64,000 nt of DNA from Datura wrightii (GCA_035772735.1 JASDFA010000016.1:153400501-153464500); one strand, 5' to 3'; positions 34,974-47,890 are shown, counted from the stretch's first letter. Numbers and translations are program-made. The notes: generated from the sequence alone by a model not told the origin.

Positions 34974-37199
34974 TTTCTGAACCAAAAAATAAACATATTT
35001 GAACATATAAATAATCAAAATACAAACACTAGATAATTTCCTATTTTATCCAAGTACAGTGATAGTCAACACAAAAAAATTCCACCCTATTCACCATAGT
35101 CAGTGGTAATCCCTTCCAAACTAATCTAAAAATGGAAAAACTTAACGAATCACTAAAAAAAAAAAAAAAGAAGAGCAATCATATGCCAATTTGCAAAATT
35201 ATAGAACCACACAGAGCATGCAATTTCAATAAACTAATACTTATATAAATTTCAACAACTTTATTAACCTAAAATATCAAATATTGTAGAGTTTGTAGAT
35301 TGAACTCTACTCTGATTTCTGGGTGGTGCTATACTGACTACTGTGGCGGGTCTTCTTTCCTGTCCGCTTGAAGAACTGAGAGGGTCTGATGTGCGCTTCT
35401 AGAACTGAAGCATATTCCGCATTTTTTAAAAACTCAAATGGAGGGTTTGGGTGAGTGAGAAGGTGGAGGGTTTGGGTGAAGGATTTGGTTGAAGGATTTG
35501 GGTGAGTGAGAAGGTGGAGGGTCATGGAGAGAAGTTACTTGAGTACTCCATTAATGAGATGAGCTGTCTGGGGAAAATTTTAGGAGAGAAATGGATTTTA
35601 GATTTTTTTTCCCTATATATTTGTTGTATTACTTATGTTTATTTGTTTATCTTACACCTTTTAGTATAGTTTATTTGTATAAAAAAAAATATTGAATTTT
35701 AAAATACCAAAACATCAAATAATCTTGCAGGATTGTCTAGAAAAAACTGATTTAAACATCAAAGCATTCGATCTATGATATTTACTAAAGAAATACATGG
35801 GATTAAATTACATAAATCATGAAAAAAAATACTATTTGAAATTTTTGAAAAAACTAATATGGAGAAGAGAGAAGGATTCTAGGATAAATATTTTAAGAAT
35901 ATAAATTATTTATTAAATACTGAATCTGCAATTATTAATTATCTCACTAACATATTTTAGGAATATAAAAATATTAAAGGAATATAAAAATATTTTAGAT
36001 ATTTTTGGGAAAACTAATATAAATATTGAGTATTAAAATATCATATATAATTTTCAAATATTGGATCTGCAATTATTAATTATCTCACTAACATATTTAA
36101 TTGAATAATGGCAAATATTTCAAAGTACATAAATTAAACGTAAGTTTGAAAGAAAAATTTTCATTTACGAAATCTCCACTAAAAAATCCGCGGATACTTC
36201 CCTATTTATATTAAAAACTACTTTCTAGACACGTATTTTGCACGTATATATTCACATTAAATAATTAAATATAAAATTATGATAAGTATAAATTTAAAAT
36301 GATTGTACTAGCATTTTGGTTACCTTAGTTTACAAATCATGCTTTGATGACGATTAAGTATAAAGCATGACAAAATCACCTAAATAAAATGAAAATTTTA
36401 ATTTTTTTTCAACATTTATGCGTGCAAGAATTACATAAAATACAAGTTACCATGATGGACATAAATATAAGCCACGCGCCAAGAGTAAATTTAATCTGCA
36501 AGTTTGAGGCTGCTTCTATCAAATTTATAGAAATTTCATACAAACCCAAAAAGCCAACAACAACAAAACAAAAAGATAAATAAGAAAATATTGGAAAAAC
36601 TATCAAAAAGAAGAACAAAGAATGCAACAACTTCATATTACCTATTAAAAAGTGTAGAGTATGATCATGACATAAAAACATATATTTTTCATATTGAGTC
36701 TTCTTAATGGTACAAATCTTCATTAGAGGATTGTGTATAAACACTATTGTAACCGGTAGAAGCTTAGAAGATGAAAAGATAGTATATGAAATAATAATTA
36801 AAAGAATATAAAAGTATAACCTACAATAATTACTGCAGGTGAAACAATTCTCCTCATTTACTCAGTTCAATGAATGACTTTATTCATTTATATATATATA
36901 TATATATTAGATATTTGATGGTAAAATACTATTATTTAATTAGATATTTTATTATATTTTAATTTACTACAGGGGCATAATGATAATCCAACTTTTAAGA
37001 TAAGACTTTCCACTTTTAGTTTATTATTTATTTATTTATTTGAACCTTTTACTTTTTGACTTTCCACCTATATAGTAATAAATATATAAATATGATATGA
37101 TATGATACAATATTAATATTTAATTATGTATTAATTAAATTTTACTTTAGTGAAGAGGCAAAATAATAATCTAACTTTCAACATAGAAGTTTCCCACTT
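34974..37199. other. CACTA 5' region upstream of TNP2, non-coding
   Basis: A/T-rich leader and promoter side of the transposon, with runs such as (TA)n at ~36890-36907 and A-runs at ~35155-35169. Open frames here are short and show no domain. Apart from the GGGTTTGGG tandem at 35436-35522 I see nothing distinct. Confidence 0.5.
35436..35522 (+). repeat. Short tandem repeat (GGGTTTGGGTGA-type)
   Basis: GGTTTGGGTGAGTGAGAAGG and related GGATTTGGGTGAGTGAGAAGG recur with GGTGGAGGGT linkers, three to four units in 87 bases, upstream of the TNP2 start. G-rich on the plus strand. Confidence 0.8.
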
Positions 37200-37783
37200 A
37201 TATAATAATATGATTTGCAGTTAACTCTCCAAGAAAATTTTTCTATGTATTAAAATTTGCAGGTAAATCCCTAGGTAAGAAAACTTCTAACTAAATCCTC
37301 CGAAAACAATTCCCATCAATAACTTAGCAATAAAATTTTCAAGTATTTTTCCGATAATAAAATTCATAGGTAAGTCCCCAAAATAAATCTTCAGCTAAAA
37401 TCGCAGCAAAATAATCTCCAAATAATTTTTCAAGTAATAAAATCCCCATCAAAATATTCCTGGGTATATCCGCAGGTTACATTACCTTGGGATATTCCTA
37501 TGGATTAAGAAAGAGAAAAAAATTAATTTTTTGTTTGTGTACCTACAGATTTACCTAGAGATAGTGTATCGGCCGATGTGTTTCCCCAGGTAATTTTGCA
37601 AGTATTAATTTTGCGAAAAATGGCGCCAATTTTTCTTGTAGAATTTTTTAAGAATATACATTCTTCATGTAAATTATTTTAATATTTAGGAATTTAAGAT
37701 TTTCACGAGAAAATCCACATGTGTTACCTGCCACAATTTTTCCCAGGTGACATCCCCATGTAATTCACAGTTTTCTTATAGTG
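37200..37783. repeat. Right subterminal repeats and terminal inverted repeat of CACTA
   Basis: Shares degenerate words with the left end (GCAGGTAAATCCCTAGG, TAAATCC, CCCCATGTAATT) and finishes TTTTCTTATAGTG at 37771-37783, i.e. CACTATAAGAAAA inward. The three bases outside are ATA; no matching left flank could be recognised. Confidence 0.85.
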
Positions 37784-38543
37784 ATAGTATAATTTTTCGA
37801 GGAAGGAGGTTGGATGAACTTCCTAGGCTCCATGTAGACGTACCCTTGATATCAGTGTTGTACATAGTTTGAGTTTTGGTTAATTTTTCAAACACCAAAT
37901 TAAATTAATAATGTTAAATTTTTAAATTTATAAATCAATAAAAATTGAGTTTTTTAATCTCAATTCTTTTTTTTCAAATCTTTTTAAATAAATTTTAATA
38001 TAAAATATATAATTTGCATTTGAAAATTTTCTTTGATTCTTTAGCATATTATTATTTAAGTTGCTTCTTAATTAAAAAAAATACACAAAATATGAGATAA
38101 GTGACGATATTATACTAAAATATTCAAAACAAAGATAATGAAATCTCATAAAATAAATATTATTAATTAATAAGTTATAATGAAAATAATCATACTCTTA
38201 AAGTACTATGTTATACCAAACTAAGTATGGCCAATTAGTGTTAGTTATATAACTAAAAATTAAAGTAAAAATTAAGTTATGTATTTTTATTGTCTAAATT
38301 AATCAATGCAAAATTGAAAAATAGATATATACTATTATTGTCATTTCTAGTGTTGACAGGGGTAGATCTACAGTAGTGGATGTGAGTTCCTAACAACCCA
38401 CACCTACTACCGTAAATTGTATATTTATATTGAAAAATATTGGAAAGCTATAAGTATTTTCTGATGGGAACCCATAATTGAATGAGCCGCTGATGTGATG
38501 CCGAGAAAGGGTTCCTGAGATTTCGTTTGGTCCGAAGTATTAT
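37784..38543. other. Unassigned A/T-rich flank, with one end of a small repeat
   Basis: No gene is clear. At 38352-38412, GGGGTAGATCTACAGTAGTGG then ACCCACACCTACTACCG resembles the tip of a nightshade MITE type (memory). From 38465 the base composition becomes balanced (ATGGGAACCC, GAGCCGCTGATG) and continues across the E1 insertion to ~50450; this could be an old exon piece. Confidence 0.35.
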
Positions 38544-40473
38544 TGTCACAATCCGAGCATAGACCCAGATCATAGCCCCGGGACAAGGGACCACGAGAGA
38601 CCCCAAGTCGACCCATGGAATAAGCATACTACTAACTTATTTGATAAACTGAAGAAAACATGATTATAACTCAGCAGAAGTCTCATACAATGACACATAA
38701 TAATAATATCCGAAGCTATATATACATAAGTCTGAAAAGCCTCTAGTCTAGATGAGTTGATGGGACAAACCCGCAACTAACTCAATAATATGGAAACTGA
38801 AATATGACATGAAGCTAAAAGTCTAGTCCCCAAAAGATGAGAACTCACCAATCAAGCAGGTGTTAACTCTGGTAAGCGATTACGAGCGGGGCTGAACCTG
38901 AGAACTGGATCCTGCATCATGAAACAATGCAACATAGAAAGTATGTGGTCAGTACGTGGAATGTACCGAGTATGCAACGTAAGTAAAACGTTTTAGCAAA
39001 GTAAAACATTTAAAACATTCATACCATATCATAAGCTTTCAAGTATAAGTAGAAGAGCTACATGCGTTCATTCTGAAATCGAAATCTTATCATGACATGA
39101 TCATGCTTAGCTTTACAACATCATGACTGACTCGAATGACTCAAAGATGAACATAACATTTATATCAAAAACTGAACAATGAGTCAAATCTTACTTTTAG
39201 AACATGCATGCGTAAGGTAATCATCGTGAGTAATAAAAATGCAAATCTGGATGATATAGATAGCGGGAGACTCGTCACTTAACCGACATACTACGATAAA
39301 ACTTACGTGGTCCCAACTATCACACACAAGTGGGTAGAGCCGTCCATAACCTTGCTAGGGCGATGGACGATACCTTGATATCAATATCAAGCTTAAGGCC
39401 AGTTGGGCCGGGGATAGCTCACAAGGGAGGTCCCAATAATATGATATTATCAACCTACGTTGGCGCGTAGTTCTGGAGCATAGGACGATCGACCCTTAAC
39501 CCGCTCGGTGCTAAACTCTTCTCCCAAAACATGCAATGCTCTACATCACATATAACGAAGCTCAACATCGTCTAATGATGAAGCTCAATAAGAAATCATG
39601 CATAACTCAACATCGTATAAAACGAAACTCAACATTGTCTATTGAAAAAGGTCGATAATGACATATATCTCAATTATACATTCATGCCTATGAGAAGCTT
39701 TATTTCAAAACATACCACAAGCTAGGATTTATGAAAATGAGGAACTTCACTTCAAACAATGTGGTAAGCTTATGTCGGGAAAATCATCACTTTAAATCAA
39801 CATATGGGCATTGCCCAAAGCTTTATCATGCTAGGTTCTATGCATTTCCTTTTGAAAACAATATCATAATCATGGGTAGCTTAGAAACATGTTTTTCATC
39901 ATTAAATCTCTACATCATCATGCATTCATCATCATTCACTATTTTTATGAACTTCTCATCCATGGAAATTTTAGATTCAAGATTTTTGAATTTTTTTTTG
40001 TTATTGAAAACAATTTAGAATCTGCCCAAGCTTATAATTCATCAATATAAATGCAATCTAATCATACCCATGTATCGAAATTATAGAATTATACAATTGG
40101 GTAATATCCCATACTTGATCATAGGCATTTCATCATATTTTAACAAAAATTAGGCATGGGTGTGGAAGGAAGCACCCACTCATAGCCTTACATACCTGGG
40201 AATGGTGAATTCTAACACCCTCTAATTTCCTAAGCTAAGATTCCAATGGAAACCTTGAAATTTGGCCTTGAATCACCTCTTCAATCCTTCAAACTTGCAT
40301 GCATGGGAAGAATAACTTAGAGTAGGCTTTTCCCCTCTCAGAACCCCTCAAAACAAGCCTTAAACGACGTAGTATAGGGACTTAGGACTAGAAAATGATG
40401 GAAATGCCCTTACTAAATTCGCTGAAAACTAATCACTAGGCCAAATAACGGGTGAACCAATGGGTCGTTGGAG

Positions 40474-40494
40474 GATACCACGACCCGTGGTATC
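40474..40494. repeat. 9-bp perfect hairpin in E1 U3
   Basis: GATACCACG, 3-base loop ACC, CGTGGTATC. It sits among other CpG words (AACGGGTCGT, ACGACTCC, ACAACGGGTCGTTGTG) in the U3 patch. Confidence 0.9.
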
Positions 40495-40815
40495 TACCCC
40501 TGCTATGCACTGTCCCAGGCATATCTCAAATTCAAACCACGGACGAACAGGACAAGTCATTCTAGGTTCCAATGGGTCATTAAACCAGTCATTGTTTCCC
40601 TCTTCTAAAAATCTGAACTCCTTCACAATGAGCCTAACCACAACTCGTAGTGTCCTACAATTGGTCGTGGTTCCCATCCTTCGTATCCACTGAAAAAGTC
40701 CACTATCTTACCACGACTCCAGACAACGGGTCGTCCTTCCTCACAACGGGTCGTTGTGACACCCGTTGTCTGCACTGTCACCGGGCCTAACCCCATTCCA
40801 TGACTGCTCATAATG

Positions 40816-42995
40816 TGTCACAACCCGAGAGTACACCCGAATCATAGACACGGGACAAGGAGTCCCGAGAGACCCCAAGTCAACCCATGGCATGAGCATA
40901 ACATTAATTCATTCATATACAATGGAAAACATAACTTATCAATCATAAACTAACTGAGAAAATCATATCATGAATTTGTAGGGAATGATAAACCGAAATA
41001 CAATCATCACTGACAAAATACTACACATAAGTTTGAAAGCCTCTAATCATAAAAGATGGATTGAAGGGACAAGACCCCAACTAACCCAAAGAGTCTGAAA
41101 ACATAAGATAAACAAGTTCTGAACATGAAACTCTCAGATCATGAGGACTCACCGCTGAAGATTTAGCGAAACTGAGCACAAACTAGGGACGATGCTGAGC
41201 CTGCGAACCAGATCCTGAAAATATATGAGTCAGTACTCGGAAAGTACTGAGTATGTAAGATATGCAAAATAATGCTTAAAAACATAAAAGTTATAGGAGT
41301 GGGACATCATGATCATAAAACTGAAATCGTAAGTATATCGTAAGGCTCAATATTTGTAAAAATATTCATAAACCCATCAAAGTCATAAAATGCGAGGAAA
41401 AATATTTCATAAATCATAACTTGAGTCAAAAGAACATAACCATGCATAATTCAAAACCATGAGGAACAATGGGAGATTTCTATAACCGATATACTTTACA
41501 TTAGCACACATAAAGTCCGACTTTTACTCCTAGTGGGGAGGCCGTTCATACCTTACCAAGGGTATGAATCATGAAAGGCGTGATATACTCATAAAAGCCC
41601 CGTAGGGCATAGGGGACAGTCACTGAGGAGGTCCCAAAAATAATCCTACGGTGGCACGTAGTTTTGAGTTTGGGACTTAACCTGGGCCCCAAGCCTACTC
41701 GGTGTTAAGTACTATTGCCAAAACATGCAACATGCTCATAGAAATTCATACATGACATGCATGGCTAGTTAAATCGTGAGAATCATATCATGCTTGAGAA
41801 TGCATAATACTAGCCATGGAATTTGGGCCCATGAGTAGGCCAAAGATATAGTTCATAAATCATACACAGCATATGGGCATGGCCCAAAATCTTAATCATG
41901 CTTGAAATGCTTTATTTATGTGAAACATAATCATGACATCATAAGAAATTGAAAACTTGAAGACATGCTTGAAATTCAAAAATTCGTATTAAGCTTGTGG
42001 AATTATTATGAACATGAATTTTACTAAAACTCCTTCACAATTGGGAATCCATACTTTTAGAGGTTAGATCATGAAATAATGGATAAACAAGTGAAATCAG
42101 CCCAAATAATTTGAAATTCCTAAGTTAGACATACTACAACAAGCTCATTTCACATTTCAAGGATTCATGTAATTTGATAAAGACCCATAAAGTTTTGGTA
42201 ACTTTAAACATAGATTTAGGGAGAAATTGGGCATGGGTAGGGACTAAACTACCCATTCAAAGCCCCACATACCTGGCAATTCGCGATTTCCTACTCCCTT
42301 GAAGAATCCTAAGTGAGAACTTGAAGAACTTGAAGAAAATGGATTGAAACCCTTCCTACTCCCTTATCTAACACTTGAAATTGCTAAAATGAACTTATCA
42401 GGAGTTTTCATCCCTTAAGGACCCTATTTTGACCTCAAAACGACGTGGTTTAGGGCCCAAAAGCATAGAAAAGTCGAAATTGCCCTTATTAAAATTTTCC
42501 TGAAAAGCAGTTCTGGCCCCGACCACGAGTCGTACCATCAAGTCACGACTCGTGGTTACCTCTCGTGGTCACTTTACCCTTTTCCCCAACTTTCTAAATT
42601 TGTCCATGACTGGTAACTCATGACTCGTACCACCATCCTAATGGTCGTACTATCAACCATGGTACAATCCACCCAAACCACTACAACTTAACCACAACTC
42701 CTCACCACGACTCGTTGCTTTATCCTACGAGTCGTACCATGAACCATGACGACTCACTCTGGCACTACTGAGATATTCACCACAACTCCTAGCCACGAGT
42801 CGTACCATCTCACCATGGTTCGTATGACTATCCGTGACACAACCTCAGGCTCCCGATCTCCACATGACTCATGTCACGAGTGGTAGGTCCTCACCACGAC
42901 TCGTACCTCGAGTCTTACTGGTGCAAAATTTCAGGTTTTCTGCAGTTTTTGACTTAAACTCTCGGGTCTATTCGTAGGCCTTTTCGGTGTATACA
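40816..42995 (-). repeat. 3' LTR of element E
   Basis: Minus strand starts TGTATACACCG at 42995, after a purine tract CAATGGGAGATAT (~42996-43008), and ends GGGTTGTGACA at 40816. The U3 patch (42510-42930) has about ten ACGACTCGT/ACGAGTCGT words and a 12-bp inverted pair, 42522-42533 with 42545-42556 (ACCACGAGTCGT). Confidence 0.9.
42510..42930 (-). promoter_or_regulatory. CpG-rich inverted-repeat patch in U3 of element E
   Basis: A dense set of ~10-base words of the form CACGA(G/C)TCGT(A/G) in both orientations, 75-485 bases from the LTR start in element orientation, the region expected to hold the promoter and enhancer. The counterpart in the other LTR is ~49800-50215. A regulatory role is inference; the repetition is seen. 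Confidence 0.55.
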
Positions 42996-43249
42996 ATATC
43001 TCCCATTGAAAACATTCGTCCTCGAATGTAGAGAAACAAGCAGCAAACTCAGAAACAAACAATCACTATATATAGATGCTAATCATTGACATTCAAGCCG
43101 AAAACTGACGGAACGACTACCCCCCAAAAGAACCACATAGCTGGTCTGAGTTCAGACATCACTTGCATACATCATATCATAAAACAAACTTATACGCATG
43201 AATAGATCATGAAAAACTAAATAGAGGTTTTAGGGAAGAAATTGGTACC

Positions 43250-43989
43250 TTAAACTGAAGCTGGGCCGGTAGGGAACAAATGGAGGTATTTAGCCATCAT
43301 ATCCGCTTTGGCCTCCCACGTGGATCCCTCGACATGCTGATTCCTCCATAACACCTTTACTGAGGTTACTTCCTTGTTCCTTAGTCTCCGAACCTGACGA
43401 TCCAAGATTTCAACAGGAATTTCCTCATAACTGAGACTATCCTTCACACCAACACTTTCCACCGGAACCACTAAGGCTGGGTCTCCCAAGCACTTTTTCA
43501 AGAGAGATATGTGAAATACGGGATGAACTGAAGCCAACTCTGAGGGTAAATCTAATTCATAGGCCACTTTACCCACTCGCCTCATAACCCTGTATCGGCC
43601 AATATAGCGGGGATTGAGTTTCCCTTTCTTTCCGAATCTCATTACTCCCTTTATGGGAGATACCTTCAGAAATACCCACAATCAACGACCTCGAACTCAA
43701 GCCCCCTTCTCCTCATATCTACATAAGACTTTTGGCGACTTTGAGCCATTTTCAGCCTTTCCCTTATCAACTGAACTTTCTCCATGGCCTCATGGAATGA
43801 ATCTGTACCCACTAACGAAGCCTCACCGACTTCAAACAACCCAATGGGCGATCTACACCGTCGCTTGTAAAGAGCCTCGAACGGTGCCATTTGTATGTTA
43901 GAGTGGTAGCTGTTGTTGTAGGCGAACTCAACAAGAGGCAAATGCTCGTCCCAACTACATTTGAAGTCAATAGTACAAGCTCTCAACAT
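43250..43989 (-). pseudogene. Element E integrase C-terminus and chromodomain
   Basis: Two overlapping frames. 43989-43666: LRACTIDFKCSWDEHLPLVEF, AYNNSYHSNIQMAPFEALY, KSYVDMRRR. 43681-43250 (143 aa): KVSPIKGVMRFGKKGKLNPR, YELDLPSELASVHPVFHISL, then a chromodomain at residues ~87-136 (EILDRQVRRLRNKEV, VLWRNQHVEGSTWEA). A frameshift near 43680 separates them. The chromodomain keeps the aromatic and acidic pattern of the plant chromovirus type. Ends at a stop at 43250. Confidence 0.88.
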
Positions 43990-44589
43990 GTCCTCCAGAG
44001 TCTGGATAGTCTGCTCCGCCTAACCATCTGTTTGCGGATGGAATGCCGTGATAAGCTTGACCTGGGTGCCAAGTCCCTTTTGAAAAGATCTCTAGAACTG
44101 AGAGGTGAACTGGGTACCTCTGTCTGATATAATGGACAAAGGCACTCCGTGCAGTCTAACCAACTCTCGAATGTATAACTTTGCATAATCTTCTGCTGAA
44201 TCGGTGGTTTTGACCGGTAGAAAATGAGCAGCCTTGGTCAACCTGTCCACTACTACCCAAATGGAGTCGTACTGTCTACGGGTGCAGGGCAGACCTGTTA
44301 CAAAGTCCATATTGATATCTTCCCACTTTCAAGTAGGAATGCTAATGTGTTGAAGTACACCCCCCAGTCTCTAGTGCTCAACTTTCACCTGTTGGCAGTT
44401 CGGCCACTTGGCTACAAATTTTGCAATATGCCTCTTCATGCCATTCCACCGATAGATTTCCCGCAAGGCATGATACATTTTGGTGGAACCTGGATGGATA
44501 GAATAATTGAACTCGTGAGCCTCATGCAGCATCCAGCTTCTCAAATCACCCATGTTCGGGACATATAAGTGACCCTGGTACCGAAGCAC
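43990..44589 (-). pseudogene. Element E integrase zinc domain and catalytic core
   Basis: 44589-44371: zinc-binding region with SWMLHEAHEFNYSIHPGSTK and ending WPNCQQVKVEH, where the first Cys of the usual CPNC is Trp. 44310-44092: MDFVTGLPCTRRQ with the first catalytic Asp, RLTKAAHFLPVKTTD and SDRGTQFTSQF with the second. A stop follows at once, then TAFHPQTDG resumes and the conserved downstream E region is interrupted by a stop at Q-T-D-G. Core fold recognisable, enzyme dead. Confidence 0.85.
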
Positions 44590-44719
44590 ACCATCCCCCC
44601 TTTGGAGAAGACTTCTACCTTCTGATGTTGAACAACTTCTTTTAACTTTATCAACATTAGATCTTCATCTTGTTTAGCCTTTACCTCCGCTACCAAGGAC
44701 GACTCTGACCCGTTCTGAA

Positions 44720-45350
44720 CTACTCCCCACCATTAGTCGAGCCGACTAGTCTAACTCCCAACTGTGCAAGTCGATGTACCTCCTTTACCAGCTCCTTCCT
44801 GTCTTCACTCACATGTGACACACTTCCCATAGAGATTCTACTAAGGGCGTCTGCTACCACGTTGGCCTTACCCGGATGATATAGGACACTCATGTCGTAG
44901 TCTTTAAGTAGCTCCAACCACCTCCGTTGTCGAAGATTTAGTGCCTTCTGTGTGAACACACATTGTAAACTCTTGTGGTCTGTGAATACATCTACATGAA
45001 CTCCATACAAGTAGTGTTTCCATATCTTCAAAGCAAATACCACCGCGGCCAACTCAAGATCATGGGTCGGGTAATTCTTCTCGTGAGTTTTCATCTGTTT
45101 GGAAGCATATGCTAACTTTCTTGTTCTGCATCAATGCACATCCCAGTTAGACCCTCAAAACATCACAATATACAACAAAGCCACCAGTACCCTCCGGTAA
45201 AGTCAACACCGGTGTTGAAGTGAGTCTGGCCTTCAATTCCTGAAAACTCTTCTCACAAGCTTCCAACCACTGGAACTTCACCTTTTTCTGAGTAAATCTC
45301 GTCAATGGGGCTGCAATGGATGAGAAACCTTCTACGAACCTCTGATAATA
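44720..45350 (-). pseudogene. Element E RNase H
   Basis: 45094-44720 shows KNYPTHDLELAAVVFALKIW, DVFTDHKSLQCVF, LLKDYDMSVLYHPGKANVVA and DALSR, the typical gypsy RNase H with Asp/Glu/Asp acidic residues (E of LELAA, D of TDHKS). The start of the domain (TLPEGTGGFVVYCD, ~45180) is in the RT frame; a stop near 45140 splits the two. Confidence 0.85.
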
Positions 45351-46110
45351 ACCCGCTAAGCCCAAAAAGCTTCTGATCTCCGAAGGGTTTACCGGTTTGG
45401 GCCAGTTCTTTACTGCTTCTATTTTCTGGGAGTCCACCCTTATGCCTTCGCTTGACACTACATGTCCCAAGAATGAAACTGATTTTAGCCAGAATTCACA
45501 TTTGCTGAAATTGGCATATAACTGGTTATACTTGAGAGTCTGGAGTGCTACCCTCAAGTGTGCGGCATATTCCTCCTCGCTCCGGGAGTATATCAATATG
45601 TCGTCGATGAACACGATCATAAATATATCCGAATATGCCTTGAATACCATGTTCATCAGGTCCATAAAAGCTGCAGGGGCATTAGTTAGTCCAAAAGACA
45701 TAATGAAGAATTCAAAATGGCCATACCAGGTTCTAAAAGCAGTCTTTAGGATGTCGCTCTCCCGAACCCTGAGCTGGTGATACCCGGACCTAAGATCTAT
45801 CTTGGAGAAATATTTGGCACCCTAAAGCTGACCGAATAGGTCATCGATCCTGGGTAAAGGGTATCTATTCTTGATGGTGACCTTTTTTAACTGTCTTAGT
45901 CAATTCACATTCGTAGGGACCCATCTTTCTTCCGAACGAACAACACTAGAGCACCCCACGGGAACTTACTAGGTCTAATGAAACCCTTATCTAGCAAATC
46001 CTTCAACTACTCCTTTAACTCTTTTAGTTTGGCTGGGGCCATACGGTAAGGAGGGATTGATATGGGTTGCGTGTCAGGTAAAAGATCAATTTCAAAATCA
46101 ATCTCCCTCT
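45147..46110 (-). pseudogene. Element E reverse transcriptase
   Basis: The C-terminal half is open (45701-45147, 184 aa): MSFGLTNAPAAFMDLMN, then the catalytic FIDD box at 45600-45611 (FIDDILIYSRS), CEFWLKSVSFLGHVVS, IRSFLGLAGYYQRFV. The N-terminal half (46110-45702) has PPYRMAPAKLKELKE, then FIRPSKFPWGALVLFVRKKD-like text broken by stops and frameshifts at about 45930, 45905 and 45820. Confidence 0.88.
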
Positions 46111-46660
46111 CGGGAGGAACACCTGGTAGGTCATTTGGAAATACCTGGGGATATTCACATATCACAGGGACTAATTGCATGGTTGAAGTCTTGGATGGGA
46201 CATCCTTAACCCTAACCAAATAATAAATACAATCCTTGAAAATCATTTTTCTATCCTTGATATAGGAGATAAAGCGACCTACAGGCACCGCTGAACCACC
46301 CCTCCATTCTAAAACTGGTTCATCTGGAAACCGAAACTCCACTGCCCGAGTTCTACAGTTAAAGAGGCATAACATGCAAACAACCAATCCATGCCTAGGA
46401 TGATGTCAAAATCAGTCATAGCTAATTCTACTAAGTCTGCGGAGGTAACCTTATGTAATACTGTAATAGGAACCTCTATATACCCGCCTCGCTACGACTG
46501 AATCACCAACCGGGGTAGAGACAGAAAATGGTTCGGACAAGACTTCAGGACCGACTCCAAAGTGATTAGCAATGTAAGGTGTCACAAAAGATAGTGTGGC
46601 TCCCATATCTAATAAAGTATAAGCATCAATGTAAAAAACTCGTAACATACCTGTAACCAT
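46111..46660 (-). pseudogene. Element E protease and protease-RT linker
   Basis: 46660-46451 encodes AYTLLDMGATLSFVTPYIAN, the aspartic protease active-site region. The usual D-(S/T/P)-G triplet is D-M-G here. 46387-46111 encodes the linker to RT: PVGRFISYIKDRKMI, VICEYPQVFPNDLPGVPPER, EIDFEIDLLPDTQPIS. A frameshift lies near 46450. Confidence 0.8.
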
Positions 46661-46699
46661 ATCGGGAGAAGTCTCTTACTCCCGCCGAGAGCCAAGTGC

Positions 46700-47890
46700 A
46701 TAAAACCGGTTCTGACGTTGGACACCAGCTGAGCCAGTCGGAGCACCGTGATGAGTCTACGTGCCACTGGGATGGTTGAACTGGCTGCTGAAGTGCGGGC
46801 TCCACTACCCCCTGACCTAGTCGCATGGCAATCCTTAAGTCTGTGTTCGGGTTTGCCACACCCAGAACAAGTGTCTGAGCCCACCAAATATTTTTCTGGG
46901 TGGTTCTTGCCACAAGTAGCACAAGATGGGAAAGTGCACTCTGTGCGCATGCTATTTTGACTTCTCAAACCTGAGGCCCTGCTCCTCTGACCATCCTGTG
47001 GCTTGGATGGAGTACTGGAGGAAGATGGTGCTGGTGCAGTGGACCTATGCTAGGACTGCTGGTGAAATTCACCCCTTGGCGTAGGCTAGAAGAACATGTG
47101 TCTATCAGTTCTGGCCCTCTTGGCCTCTCTATGCCTCATATACACTGCTTTCATCTGTTGATCATAGATGACTATCCGTGGATAGTCCATATCTTAATGA
47201 AGCATGGCTATTCTACAGTCTTTGTCCAGATACTCAGCTACTCCTTGCACGAACCTGCTCACCCGCGCCCTTTGGTCCATCACTAACTCTGGGGCATATT
47301 TTGACAAGCGAGTGAACTCAAGTGAATATTCCATCACCGTCATCTTTCCTTGCTTAAGGTTGACAAGCTTAGTTGCTTTTAGTTCCCTCAACTCCCGAGG
47401 GAAGAACCTGTAGAGAAAGGCTATGCGGAACTCATCCTAGCTGATAGGGCCTGCTTCGCTGCCATGCTATCCCTCCATTGCTTGAACCAAATGTAAGCGA
47501 CCTCCTTCAGCTGATGAAAGATCAAATCAACACATTCCTCACTTATCACTCCCATGAACTGAGTGACCTTCAAAATCCCTTCAATGAACTCGTGTGGATC
47601 CTCGTCCACCTTTGCCACGGTGAACTCAGGAGGGTTCATCCTCAAAAAGTCTCTGATCCGGGCCGCCGCTGTATTGCCGTTTTGGGGAATAGGCGCAACA
47701 GCCTGCTGGTTGACCTGAGCGGTCAAGGCATGCGCCAGCATTTGAATAGCCGCCCGAAACTTGGCATGGGCAGCTAGCTCGGGTGCCTGGGGCTCCTGAA
47801 CAGGTTGGGCTTGCTGACGCCCATCGTCATTGCACCCTCGTGGCCTTCATCATTTCTGTTCCTCCTTCTAATTATCCTTTTGGGAGACAT
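46700..47890 (-). pseudogene. Element E gag
   Basis: The likely start is ATG 47890 (MSPKRIIRRRNRND), ~210 bases inside the LTR, matching element B. 47741-47421 has ARIRDFLRMNPPEF, DEDPHEFIEGILKVTQFMGV and YIWFKQWRDS, the capsid domain. 47391-47194 has MTVMEYSLEFTRLSKYAPEL. The knuckle CSGCGKPEHRLKDC is at 46828-46869, with Glu where Gly is usual before His. Stops at ~47035 and 47750 and a frameshift near 47400 break it. Confidence 0.85.

Larger units (their letters stand above)
5036..37783 (-). mobile_element. CACTA (En/Spm) DNA transposon, interrupted by nested retrotransposons
   Basis: The right end is a CACTA terminus (CACTATAAGAAAA read inward on the minus strand, 37771-37783). Both ends have several hundred bases of subterminal repeats sharing words such as GCAGGTAAATCCCTA (near 5683 and 37258) and CCCCATGTAATT. 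Between them lie the two genes typical of plant CACTA elements, both on the minus strand: TNP2-type transposase (31275-34973) and a Transposase_24-type gene (30775 down to 6010). Removing inserts A and B with their duplicated target bases leaves about 10.9 kb, a normal size for an autonomous CACTA element. The left terminus lacks a recognisable CACTA tip, so 5036 is approximate, and the 3-bp target duplication could not be checked. Frameshifts and stops in both genes make it immobile. Confidence 0.85.

Noticed and set aside
35436..35522. Interstitial telomere repeat
   Set aside because: The unit is GGGTTTGGGTGA-like, not the plant telomere unit TTTAGGG.
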